Shown here: positions 53,149 to 64,000 of the stretch, piece after piece
How the letters are laid out: the number at the start of each line of letters is the position of its first letter
How positions within the stretch are numbered: the first letter of the stretch is position 1
NCBI GenBank assembly: GCA_008711295.1
Contig: VUYV01000068.1
Coordinates: 1,920,582 to 1,984,581 of the forward strand
Length of the DNA stretch: 64,000 nucleotides
Source of the DNA: Anarhynchus alexandrinus
Taxonomy: Eukaryota > Chordata > Aves > Charadriiformes > Charadriidae
Direction: 5' to 3'
Notes under the pieces: generated by a model
Database searches by the model: none
What the model was told of the DNA's origin: nothing
Seen by the model: the letters and a program-made list of their open reading frames with translations, nothing else
Made by a program: the position numbers and the translations under genes

Positions 53149-54059
53149 AAATACTTGACACTGTTATGATTTATCAGTGATTCAAAATTTATTAATGATT
53201 TAAGGTAGATCAAGAGGTTGAATTTTAGCAGCACTTAATCACTAACCGGTTTAAAGGTTTATGAAGTGAGTGAAGAAAATAATTGAAGGGCAACTTAATT
53301 ACAGATTCGAAGATGACAATGAGTACTGAGCAGGATATGGTAAAGGCATTCCAACAGTCGTGTCCATAAGGACAAACATGTGCATGGTCAAAATCATGTT
53401 TGAGTTTATTTCCAGTATAATCTACAGTAACGTGTAGAGCTGTTGTACATTCAGTATGGTTTTCAATTTGGCATCCTATTGAAATGGTGTCTCTGCTTGT
53501 CTCTTTTAGAGACAAAGGAGGTTTTTGGCCTGAAGCATGGTGGGGGGAGGTGGCACCACTACAGTGCCCTGCTGCATTTAGGAGCTGTGGCCACCCTCAC
53601 CCTGTCCTCTTCCCAGCCCCGAGCTCCGTGTGAGAAACCCAACCAGTTTGCTGGGGGAGCTTGAGGTGAAAGGTGTAAGACAGGTGGCTCTGGTGCAAAG
53701 CATTTGGCTTTGGTGACCCAGGAAACCTTGTTCAAACTCTATTCTCCTGAAACACATGACAGTGTAAGTATGGCCGCGGCAGCTTATGCCAACACCCTCC
53801 CTCCCCATGCTCATGGATGCCTCCGTGCAAACAGGCCTCTCAGGAGACGTCCTGCATCCCCGTCCTGGGAAGAAGGGGGAAAAGACCAGCAGCAGCAGCT
53901 GGACCAGAGTGCAGGCTGTTGTCCCCTGGCTCTGCATGGTCGTGATCGGTGCCGCAGTGCTCAGCCCCTGCGGGGGCTGCCCGTGGTGGGGCAGGGGGCA
54001 AAGCTCCTGGAGGGGCGAAAGCAGCAACTCACCTGAAAGGAGCCTGGGCCCAAAAGGGG

Positions 54060-54640
54060 CTCAGAGGCTTCCTGCAGTGGATCTCATGCTCTCCAAGTGC
54101 TTGCCCAGCCTCCCCTTGAACCCGTTTCAGCTTTTGGCACACACAGCATCCTTAGGCGAGGTGTTCCCCAGGTCTCCACCACTTCTCAGGTCACCATCTC
54201 CTGGTGTTTGCTCTGAGCCTGGCTATGGCCAGCTGCAGTTCATGGCATCTAATTCTTCTCTTGGCAGAGACAGTGAACGGTTGCTCCATATCCACCTTCT
54301 TTATGGCACACATAACTCTGTAGACCTCTATTATACCCTCCCTAAAGAAATTTTTTCCAAGCTGAAGGATTCCAGCCCACTGGACTTCCACAGTTTCCTT
54401 TCATACAGAAACTATTCCCTACCTTTGGTCATCCTTTCTGCCCTTCTCTGGATCTTTTCCAGTTCTGGTGTATCCTTTTTGAGATGAGGGATGAGAGTCA
54501 CACTCAAAAGCAGGTACCCCAGGGATTCATATAGTGACATGTATACAGCATATCCTTGTCTTTTTTTCTAGTCCTTTCCTAATACTTCCAAATGTTTGAC
54601 TGTTTATTTTCGCTTGCTGACAAGCATTGAGTTGATATTT
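54060..54640 (-). mobile_element. Old CR1/L3-like LINE fragment
   Basis: The plus strand reads as the antisense of a CR1-clade LINE. Landmarks are TCTCCAAGTGCTTGCCCAGC, then a 'gtagacctctattataccctccc' type stretch, then 'ctgcccttctctggatcttttccag' and 'cctttttgagatgaggg'. It is diverged, with many frame breaks. Its first 160 bases match the copy at 39.28-39.44 kb clearly, so both belong to one subfamily. Open frames through it, including a 233-codon plus-strand frame, are antisense and meaningless. Confidence 0.7.
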
Positions 54641-56802
54641 TCATGGAAGAAATCCCAACATTTTGCTCTTGAAGGGTGGAGGCAGAGACTATTTTTCCCT
54701 ATCTGTGTCACTTCACGTCCACCTACATGCAGTCTGTTTCCCCATTCTGTCACTCTGCAGACTCGTAACGCTCTTCTGTATCTTTTCAGTCAACTATTGC
54801 CTTTACTACAGCAGATGTCTCATCGTGAGCAAACTCTCTCGCCTCACAGCTCACCTCCTTTTCCATGTCTTTACAGGTGTGTTTTGTGTGCGTGCGCAGG
54901 AAATAAGGCAAAAATATCAGTAGGTACCCATATACCAGTTACTCGGTTTTCAGGTGCTGCATCAGCAAACCCCCGTGGTAACATCCTACAGCAAAACGCG
55001 ACTCCTAAGAGCAAAGCAGACCAGAATCAGAAAAGAAGCAGAGCCACAGATGGGTCAGGGAAGGACTGCTGAGGTGCGGAGACACCTTCATCGCTGCCTA
55101 TCTCTGGGTTTTCCTGCTGCCTGGAGGGAGCATGGAGTCCAGCTCAGAGCTCCTGATGACTTCAGGGAGAGCTTTGACCTGAGGCAGAGCTGCAGGGTGT
55201 AGCTGCTACATTTTGGCAGATGCCACTAACTTCCCCACCAGAGCTGGGGATTTCAAAGTGGTTTTACTGAAGTCACCACCTGGAATCTCACCTGAGTTTA
55301 TCCAAAAGACTGAGAGGACTCCAGCTCTCTCCCTCCTTTATGCACAGTGCAAGTTGTGCCATATACATTCAGAGGTTCATACGAAGTCTCAGTCTTTGTT
55401 AAGCTGTGGCGGGAAAAGACGGAAATCCCTCCAAAACCTGTGATCTTCCACAGGCAAAGGAACTGCTCTAAAACAAACCAGCATCTCCTTCCTCCTGTGG
55501 CTGTCATCCAGAAAGCAGTTTACACGGATGGGGTATCTGGCCACCAGCTAAGCTACGAAAAGCCAAAGATGCTCAAATATGACCGTGACAATGTAACACA
55601 AAACAGGGCTAATTCTGTATTGCAGAGTGCCTGGGTGGCAATAGATGACTGCAGCCACGGGCCCGGATGCACCAGCCTTGCCCGATCGCCTCCAGTGTGC
55701 CCACCCACCACCCTGGAGAGGGGTGTAGGACATCCGTGGGTGTAAGAACAGGAGATCTGGGCTGTTCAATGTCTTTCAATCCCAGGGCAGGTATCCTGCA
55801 GCAGGTACTCAGTAATGAATGGGCCCTGTAAGATAAGAGCCCTTGAATGACCTTTAGAAGAATAAATAAGTCTCCACAGTGACAGTGCCACCATTTCTAA
55901 GTCTATTGATGCAATTCTATAAGTGATTGGTATTCAGTGCATTTCCACTGGGGCAATCTAAGTAGCAGCTCAGGCTGTGTTATCCCCTCTAAAATCCCGC
56001 CGCGGTGTTTCATCATCCCTCTGCTGTGGTGTGTGCCGGGTCTCTCCTGGCCTGGGGCACCCCTGAGCAGCACAGGGCCAGGGAGAGCTGCCGGACCAGG
56101 ACAATGAGAGGGACAGATTCACCTTTAGCATCAACTGGGCAACGTCCCAGGGCTTAAACACCAGCCCCAGCCCCATGCTGTTCACAGGGCGCAGCACAGC
56201 TGCTTCCTTTACGCTACGGAGGCAAATCCTCGTGGGTTTGAAGCCACTTGTGCTTTCTACCTGAGCGTTTTCTGTGGCAACGGCAGTCACGGCGGGGAAG
56301 TACGCAGGCACGGTCCCACACACAGAAGCGTTTGATTTTATACCAGGAGTTCAACTGCTAAAAAAGGCTTCCATTTCCTTGTATGGGTAGCATGATTATA
56401 ATATAAATTAAGGAATTTAGGACTCAAGTCTACGAATCCTTATTAGCACTAGTACTCCCTAAATGTACTAGTTTAAATAGGAGGATTTGTATGGTTCACA
56501 AGTCTGCAAGAACACGTCTAGTCAAAGTTTCTTATGGCACTTTATCGATTTGTCTTCAAAACACCGTACACACATACGATAAGATATAAAATAAACATAA
56601 TGCTATTCCTTGCTATTCCCAAAATTTGCAAACAATAGAAGGTGCTGAGTATAATTTATTACTATCAGAGGCCTATCTAAGTCTAAAAATAAAGCTTACA
56701 CCGCACCAGTAATTGCGTTCATAAGAACTTAAAGGGAAAACAACGAGTAACTTGTAACTTAAAAACACCCAAAAAGCTTATTTTGAGTATTTCTAGAGCT
56801 GG

Positions 56803-56816
56803 ACACTAGATGGCAG
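56803..56816 (+). promoter_or_regulatory. CTCF-like motif
   Basis: ACACTAGATGGCAG agrees with the CTCF core consensus CCASYAGRKGGCRS at all but one position (A for C at the first base). It sits in an AT-rich, repeat-poor stretch between TSNAX and DISC1. This is a motif match only. Similar words also occur by chance or in old SINEs. Confidence 0.4.
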
Positions 56817-59800
56817 AACAAATATACGTTCTCTAATAATTGACAACTAACACATCTTTTTAGTAAGAAGGCAGGCCCAGAGAATTTACAGTATAGCATG
56901 GAACTAAAATAAATTGAAAGCTTATAGCTGCCCTACTTTTCCTGGTCAGTTCCTGTAGAGCACAGGCCCCGTTAGGGTTGGGTTTAAACCTTTTATGTTC
57001 GTTACAACGAGCATTACGATTTAGTCACAAACGCAGGTCTCTCGCCACAGATGCCCGTGGCTCCCCTTTCCCCACAAAACACATTTTTAAAGTAGGACCC
57101 GGGGAAACTCTACCCCAACATTTAATAGACGATAAAAGCGTTTATAGACAGGTAAGACTCTCAAACGAGCCCAAGTGATTTAGGAACACCGGTGTAACTG
57201 CAAGTTGGTAGGACACTGCACAGGTAGCTCAAATTGAGAAATAAGAATGGAAATGCTCCTGCAAAGCAACATTCCTTCGACAGCATATCAACCAGGAGCC
57301 CCCGTGGAAAAAGGCTGAGCTGAAAAGGCTGGGAAAAAAAAAGTCTGGGAAGCAGGCAAAGGAAAGGGTTTGCACCACGAGGTGTCAGCAGGCAGCCGGC
57401 CCCCGGGCAGCAGGAGCTCGGGTTCGCAGCGGTGGGAGCTGGGCTGGAAGTGGAAAGAACCCAGTCGAACTCCAGGCTCCTGGCTCATTTGCTCCATCAC
57501 CTTGCACAGCTTCATCTTACTCCCTTTTACTCACAGCCCTGTCCCTCATCTTCCCCTTGAGGTGTGAGGTATGCAAAGCAAAACATACCTACCAAGGGAA
57601 GCTGCAAGGAAAGAAACAGCCCCTCTCCTCCTAAAACGAGACTGCCAGCACTTAACAATATTCTTACAACACTGAAACATCCAGGGCTGTCTACTCAAGT
57701 GCATCCTTCACCCATCTGGTTCCTGTCCCCAAGCATGCAAAAGCTCATTTTAACAAAACCTGGGCTATTTCCAGATCCACTTAAGCATCGCCAGTTCTGT
57801 CAGCTCTTCTTCTTGGGGCCATCAGAGGAGAGGACCTTGAGGAAGAATTAATGGAAGCGGTAGGACCCTTCTGGATTAAAAGGGTCTTGCAAGCCTGCAG
57901 GAAAGCACAGGGCTGTGGGAGAAGTGCCCAAAGATAGATGATGTCCCATGAAACCTGCACTGCAGCAGTAGCTGAGAAACAGTTTATGATGGGCTCAAGA
58001 AGTCATCTGACCTGTTGTGGCAGTGGAGGAGCAGAGCCTATACAACAGCTTCTTTCTTTGGGACGAGCAAACATCTGCATGGTATGAAAACACCACCACT
58101 AGGAAAACAAAGAGGATGAACCCACATGTCACTGGTCTGCAAAATCCAATATTGGAGGCTCAGAGTTCAGCCCCCTTGGGTGGCTGGGTGGCTGGAGGGA
58201 CACCAGAGCCAGCCTGCCCAGCCTGTGGGAGGAGCTGAGAAAGGACCCATCACATCACTTTTGGCCCGTGTTCAGGGAGGCACCGACTGGCTCCAGAAGA
58301 AGTCGTAGGCAAGTCTCTTCTGCTACATTTTGAAAATAGGCCTTTCAAAGGCATCAGGTAAAAAGAAGCAGAGTTGGTGAGAAATAATACTTTGAAAGAC
58401 AACCTTCCTCAGAACTGGAGAAGAAACTTCTTTCATGTTTGTAGGCAATTTACCTTGGCTCGTGATGATTGCAAACCTCAGAATAACTAATGTTTGCTCA
58501 CCTGCAAAAGCAACATGAGATCGGCCCACCCATCCATCCTGATACACAGCACCATGGCTGCCGTAGGACATACGCACCAGGACTTATCTGAGTGCAGGAG
58601 TTCCAGACCTCTCCCCTTACAGCCAGAGCACTAGCTTCCAAATTTGGAGGTAGACAAAGCAGACAAACCTACCTAAGAAACGGTACTACCGATTCCTCTT
58701 CCTGCATGGAGATGTTTTACCCCAGGATTCCAGCTAAACACGGAAAGGACCGAACCATGGGATGGACATAGGCAATGGCTCAAAAGAACTGTACAGCCTA
58801 AGAAAGAATAAGTAAAGAAAGGGAAGAAACAGAGAGGGGGTTGAAGCAGCCATGACAGCGAAACGGACACGTAACAGCACACAAGGGGGAAACAGTGGTC
58901 ACCGTAAGCGTTTCTTTATGTTAAAAACTGTATCTAACCGTGTCTCTTAATAGCTGCAAATGGTGGTAGTTCACACATCGAGGTTTGTGGCTACCAATAC
59001 GGGAGTGAAGGGAAAGTGCGTGGAAGTTGGGCGGTGTGGGACGTAAGTGCTTGTTGTTGATTTGTGACAGCACAGCTGGAAGCCTGCAAACCCTGCTCAG
59101 TCCAGGACCTGCAGGTTCTCAGCTGCTCCGAAAAATCAAGTTCCCCTTATTTATGACCCAAGGATAGATAGATGCTTTGGGGACCTCGTGGTTATTTTAA
59201 ATTCAGTTCCTACGGTCTACTCCATGTCTTTTTTATAGCTGAGTCACCTGGTTTCGAAGCGTTGTTTCCAACTTCTTGCAGGGCTGTCTTCCTGTCCCAC
59301 GTCCTTCCCTGTCCCACCCTACTCACATGCGCACCCGCTGTCCCGCAGCTCAGCCTGCTCTTCCTCCATGCTGTCCCACTCCTTGCCACTCTTCCCCCCT
59401 TTGTCTCTACCTCACTTCCTTCCATTTTGCCTCTCCACTGCCTTCGCCCTTCCCAACTAACCCTTTACTGTCACACTCCAGACTTCCTGAAGTTTTGACA
59501 GGTTTCTTTTCCGAAATGGGAAATGGTGAACCAACCTACTACCACACAGTCTTCTGGTAAAAATCCTGTCCTCCCCTCGTCACTTCATCTCCCCCACTTT
59601 CTACCATCTTCCTTTTGTTTGTCTTGGCTATTCTTTTGGCTACCCTTAAATCGCAGACTCTTTGAGGGCAGTGCCAGAATCCGGTCCATAGAATTCCATA
59701 AGGCACCTAATATGCTAAATATTATAAAAGGTCCTATTTTACCTTTTTTGCTTTTGATTTTCAATAAGCTTACTGAAAATCCAAGTAAGCAGGACTCTAA

Positions 59801-60773
59801 GTAGACAGACATACGCGTCCTGTCAACAGGAAGTTTCTCTTGCATAACTTCTCTGGCAGTTCTGGCCAGCTAAATGTGCTTGGGTTTATTTTCCTCACTG
59901 CAAATTAATAGTCAGGACAAAAGTGAACCCGTAAAGAAAAAATCATTTCTGAGAAAGGAGATTCTAGAAAGGCAGATGATTTTTAGCACGCAGAGCTGCC
60001 CTCGTGAAACATCTGCTATGACGTAGTCCTGTTCTGGCCATAGACCAAGCATATCAATAGCTCCACAGAGTAATGGGATAAGAAATGGGAAAATTGCCAT
60101 TGCTTGTTTAGCAGCTTGTTTTGCTGATAAATGTCTGTCACTTTTCAAATAGCTACAGTGTAATTGTTTTTTGGGGAAAATATTTCCTTGAGCAGGAGGT
60201 TTGCAGGCCATTAGCGATTTCCCATCTGCGCTGGTGTTTTAATACACCGCACATACACTTTGCTCCTTATTAGAAATTATTCACAGCTTTTGATTACAGG
60301 CAGGCAACCTGAAGTTTAGAAATCACATCTGTTATTAAAAAGTTTTCTCTTGCCTTACAGAAAATTTACATCTCAAAATCATTAGAACCATTACGTATTT
60401 TTTGAAAGAACCTCTACTTACAAAGAAAAAAGTATTCTTTTTGGACATCTGTAATTTTAAAATAATGAATGACTGTAGAAAAACAGGAGCTGTTTGACTA
60501 AAGAGGTGGCCACCGTGTGCTTGTTCCATGGCTAGAGGCAGAACGTCACTCAGCCAAGCACTGCCACACGCTCGAGTTCATCTCATCCCTTTTCAAACTC
60601 TGCCATGAAAATTTTTAAATTCCAGCTGATAGCTGCTAGGACAGGTAAGAGCCAGACCTCTGCTTAACATCACACAATACCTCTAGTAGCTATCTGCTTT
60701 TGCTTCACACACATACACTCAACATGCAATTACTTGGAGTAAACTCAGCTGTACCAAAAGACACAGAACTATA

Positions 60774-60807
60774 CTCTTCCCTGCATCAACCTCTTCCCTG
60801 CATCAAC
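60774..60807. repeat. 17-bp perfect tandem duplication
   Basis: The unit CTCTTCCCTGCATCAAC occurs twice back to back (60774-60790 and 60791-60807) without mismatch. This looks like a recent slippage duplication. It lies downstream of TSNAX, possibly within or just beyond its 3' UTR. Confidence 0.9.
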
Positions 60808-62339
60808 AGAAATACTCGATGCATACATTTTGGGGCGGGGGGGTACAACCAAAACCATTCCTTATTAATAAGTATCCTTCTCCTTTTTTTCTCCTCCTCC
60901 CATCAGAAAAAAAAAAGTAGAGAAAAAACAAGGAGAGATGTAAAAACGTGGGTACTGTTGCAGATTTATTCCAGTGATAAATTTGTTTGGTCATCTGAAT
61001 CCTTTGTATTTTTTTAATTTAAGAGGATCACATGAAGTTTCTATCCTAACTAGTTTTTAGACTTCACAGAATAGTTAGGGAGAAAAAAGAAGAGATTCAG
61101 GAGTAGAAAGTGCCCCCTGTCAAAGAATGAATATAGGAATGAAGTGAAATTTCCAAGTCAAGTCCTGCACAGTGGGAAATTCACACCGTTATCTACTGCT
61201 GGGACCGACAGGCAAAAGGACCAATGTACAGGCAGTGACGGCTTTTCAGAATTTATTGTAAAAAACAGTATTAAACAATAGGAAAAATGCCACTCCTTTT
61301 TCAATCCACCACATATTGCTTTATGTGGAAACAATGGCAAAATGTGACAGAAATGTATTTACCCGTTCCTATCCATATATCAGATAATCCCAGCTACTCA
61401 GGACATGCTCATGGGAAAAATATTGGCAGTATCACAGCATATGGAAGTGGAAATAAAAAACATGCAGTATTTTCAATTGCAGTTGGGAGGCCTATTTCCT
61501 GGAGTCTAAAGATCATGTTGTTTTATCTGTTTTCCTTTAGCATAATGTACATTATCAGACTTTCATAACTTCAGACACCAGCAGAAAGCCCTGATTTTTT
61601 GCCAATGGTGACATACCCACCTCAAAGATAAATGTGGAAGTCAGAATGTCTGCCTTATTTCTGTTTGCAATTTCCTTTCCATAGGAACATGCACATAATA
61701 CAGTTCCTGCTCGCAGATATTTAAAGCTTGGCTAGCCCTTTTTCACTTATACCAGTTCAACCCCACTGGAGGTCCTCAGGGCAGCACAAACAATGGAGAA
61801 CAGACTTCCAACACCACACTGCATTTACTTTGGCGAAAAACTGCTTGTCCTTACACGAAATTATCCATGTTAAACATACTTGGTAGGTCTTCTGCTTTTG
61901 TCTACAAACAGAAAGATGTCAGATTCTGCACTAAACTGTATTACAAAAAATGTAAACCAATACATTCCACAGTTACTTTTTTTTGTGGACTTTCTAGCTC
62001 ATGTCAAAACTGTGAAGTACCAGTGTTAACTTGAACAGAGCTCAATTTAAACAGAACCCCAAAATAATGACTGCACAGTAGTATTTACCTGGTGCAATCA
62101 GCTTCATTATCAATTGGTGAAAAGTTGACCTAGCTTTAGTTTCATGCTCAAAAGCATTAATCAGAAAAAACTTAAGTTGCATGGCACCTTTGAGACCAAC
62201 TCAGTTTCAAGTCAAGGGATGAACTTACTCATACATAGGTGCATTGTTTTAGGTATGACATGAGTATAGAACCCAAATACTCAGAAAACAGGGATCAGAA
62301 GAAACCTATGGATAATGCTAAATAACAGCACCCAACCAT

Positions 62340-62345
62340 TTTATT
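62340..62345 (-). terminator. TSNAX: Candidate TSNAX polyadenylation signal AATAAA
   Basis: The minus strand carries AATAAA 337 bases past the TSNAX stop codon. Further AATAAA copies on the same strand lie at 61257-61252 and 60970-60965. Sequence alone does not show which is used, and a longer 3' UTR to about 61.25 kb is equally possible. Confidence 0.35.
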
Positions 62346-62681
62346 TTTTTTTCCACGGCTGTGTTTGCTGAAAGCTGATAACAGCAACCACAACAGTTTG
62401 AGGTGACTCACATAACTGACAGTCACTGGTGTAGAGCGCAGTGGAAATTTTGGTCATTCTGAAAGAAGGTACAATGGAGCAATACAGGAAATTCCATACC
62501 GAGAGAACAAAGTCAAACATTTGTTTCTCTTGCACATCATAAAAAGTATTTTTGGTTACAAATTACCACTGCAAACAATCTTCTCATAGATGAAACTAAA
62601 AATGTCTCTACCTAAAAAGCTTTGAGAAGGGTCAAAACCCCACAAACCTCTTCCCTTCTGAGTTGTGACAGTCTCCTTATT

Positions 62682-63056
62682 TTAAGAAAGACCCTCCTCT
62701 TGGTCAATCAATTCCGTTTTGGTGGAGAACACATCAGCCAGCATGTGCTTTGGGATTTCGGATCCCCGTACTTTTAACGTGTAGCAGGCATTCTCTACTT
62801 TCGCCAGACTCTGTTTCAAGGTATACAGCTTCTTAGATACTTCGTAAGGTCCAGTGTTGCCAATGAAAGTAAAACCATCATAAATCTGACGTAAGAACTG
62901 GCTCAGTTCAAAAGGCGTGTCTATGTCACCATTTCCAACACTGCTGATGCACAGCCGCATCAGCTCTCCAGTTAGATCAGCCACTCCCAGCAGGTAATCT
63001 ACAGGTGTTACCTTCAGGCTCCAAGTGTGTGGTTGTTTATCATGGGAATTGGAGGT
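62682..63056 (-). CDS. TSNAX: TSNAX (translin-associated factor X), terminal coding exon
   Basis: Last coding exon of TSNAX, read on the minus strand: 124 codons plus TAA (stop at 62684-62682). The acceptor CAG lies at 63059-63057 and the exon opens in phase 0 with ACC TCC. The peptide matches the human C-terminus closely: [17 protein letters not shown], then [48 protein letters not shown] and a DQEEGLS end. Human TSNAX has 290 residues, and 124 would be its last 124. TSNAX pairs with translin in the C3PO endoribonuclease, which trims RISC passenger strands and tRNA fragments. The acidic pair in ADLTGE (exon residues 27 and 31) corresponds to catalytic residues D193 and E197 of human TSNAX, and both are kept. 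The codon before ADLTG is GTG (Val), internal to the exon, not a start. No frame damage is visible, so the gene looks functional. Earlier exons are beyond the right edge. Confidence 0.97.
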   Translation of the reverse strand, partial: TSNSHDKQPHTWSLKVTPVDYLLGVADLTGELMRLCISSVGNGDIDTPFELSQFLRQIYDGFTFIGNTGPYEVSKKLYTLKQSLAKVENACYTLKVRGSEIPKHMLADVFSTKTELIDQEEGLS

Positions 63057-64000
63057 CTGAGGACAGAACAGAAAAAGTCCAGTACAGAGAACTATGAAAA
63101 AGCAGTCTATAATGGTTCAAATACACAATAACTTATCTAACATAACTGGTAATTAAAAACATTCCGGAAAATTAAATTCCATGGCACTTCCACACAGCCT
63201 AATTTCAGAAGTACTAATCTCCTTCCAGCATACCAGAAGGTATGAAAGCATCGTTTCCACTTGAGATGTGACTTCCACTCTAGCAAGCATGATAAACATA
63301 GCCTGCTTCTACCATCTCTATTTGCAAACATAATTATCACGTCTTTGTACCAATATTTATTTGCAGCTGCTTTTTTTTTTTTTTGGCTGACAGATCTCAA
63401 CCTAATAGATTTAAATTTTCCCTAAATGGTCAGTCCAAAGCTACCAAAGCAATCAAGAATCAAAATGAGTCTGCATTATGAAAACAAATCATATCATTTT
63501 GTAATAGTATCATGGATTTCAAAACATATTTTCTACAAGAAGCTGATAGGTATAGTTCTTAGATCCATTTTATAGCAACTGAACTCATTAAAATAGCTAA
63601 AAAAATACTTCATGAAGAAAACTCATCACAAAGTTACAAGTTTGCTCCTATATCCTAGTTTCCAATACTTCTTATTGCCAAAATATTGGTAACTTGGGAG
63701 GCAATGCAGGTTTCTTTCTGTTCCCTAAACATGCTATCCACCCAAATTCGCAAATCTGGTCACAGGCATGTAGGCAGGGGTTAACAACTTCACAACCTGT
63801 TAAAACAAGTGTGCCACAATGGGTCTGCCTCTAGTAAGAACAAATGAACTTAAGCTAAAAACCTGGCTTCTTCACAAATATCCTACCAAGAGAACGAAGA
63901 CAGAATAGAAAGTGCTTTACAGTAGAATCTTTTCAACAGAGGCAGACTCAGGAATTCATCTAAAGCAGCAGTGCTGTGCATTACTGTACATTGCACGTGC
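63057..64000 (-). other. TSNAX: TSNAX intron (last intron, partial)
   Basis: This is the intron before the terminal TSNAX exon, cut by the window edge. The sequence just upstream of the acceptor is a modest pyrimidine tract ending in TGTCCTCAG. I looked for the preceding exon on the minus strand and saw none. The stretch is AT-rich and holds a T-run near 63371-63384. No repeat family is recognised. Confidence 0.8.

Larger units (their letters stand above)
36606..62339. other. TSNAX-DISC1 intergenic interval
   Basis: About 26 kb without a recognisable protein-coding exon. It contains ancient CR1/L3-like LINE pieces (39.27-40.10, 44.88-46.0 and 54.06-54.64 kb), two solo LTRs (37.74-38.29 and 51.57-52.30 kb), a GC-rich island at 37.15-37.41 kb, a CpG-dense patch at 52.93-53.15 kb and a CTCF-like motif at 56.80 kb. 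The other blocks (about 40.1-44.8, 46.1-51.5, 53.5-54.0, 54.7-56.8 and 56.9-60.7 kb) are mixed-composition DNA in which I see only short chance ORFs. The low-coordinate boundary depends on where DISC1 transcription really starts. Confidence 0.75.

Noticed and set aside
53786..54487. 233-codon plus-strand ORF
   Set aside because: Its 3' part is the antisense of an old CR1/L3-like LINE and the rest is unremarkable GC-rich DNA. No domain.
62682..62984. TSNAX read as a 100-residue protein starting at ADLTG
   Set aside because: The first codon is GTG inside the exon. The frame is open further up to the splice acceptor at 63057.

Overview
The window is vertebrate nuclear DNA, almost certainly from a bird. 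The main evidence is several CR1 LINE fragments whose 3' ends carry the short ATTCTATGA-type repeats, two solo LTRs of types common in birds, and the gene pair TSNAX-DISC1 with amniote synteny. I cannot name the species. Nearly all the sequence is intronic or intergenic. Both recognisable genes lie on the minus strand, so transcription runs from high to low coordinates.

Right end (62.3-64 kb): the last coding exon of TSNAX (translin-associated factor X), its stop codon and start of the 3' UTR, plus part of the preceding intron. Middle (36.6-62.3 kb): the TSNAX-DISC1 intergenic interval. It holds old CR1/L3-like LINE pieces, two solo LTRs, a CTCF-like motif, a small CpG-dense patch that I could not identify, and a small GC-rich island. 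Around 35.8-36.27 kb lies a CpG island with a CR1 copy directly against its upstream edge. It contains a good minus-strand splice donor of the phase needed for DISC1 exon 1, but exon 1 itself is not certain.

Left part (1-36 kb): the 5' part of DISC1. Exon 2 (14476-15461) encodes the divergent head domain. Exon 3 (10936-11005) encodes the start of the coiled-coil region. The introns contain CR1 copies, homopolymer runs next to single unresolved bases, and one 32-bp perfect palindrome. Later DISC1 exons must lie beyond the left edge.

Biologically, TSNAX is the catalytic partner of translin in the C3PO RNase. DISC1 is a scaffold of neuronal development and centrosome/microtubule function. The two are adjacent and co-oriented, as in mammals, where readthrough TSNAX-DISC1 transcripts are known. 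I found no tRNA or rRNA gene, no CRISPR array, and nothing prokaryotic. Most long open frames in the window are chance ORFs or LINE remnants.
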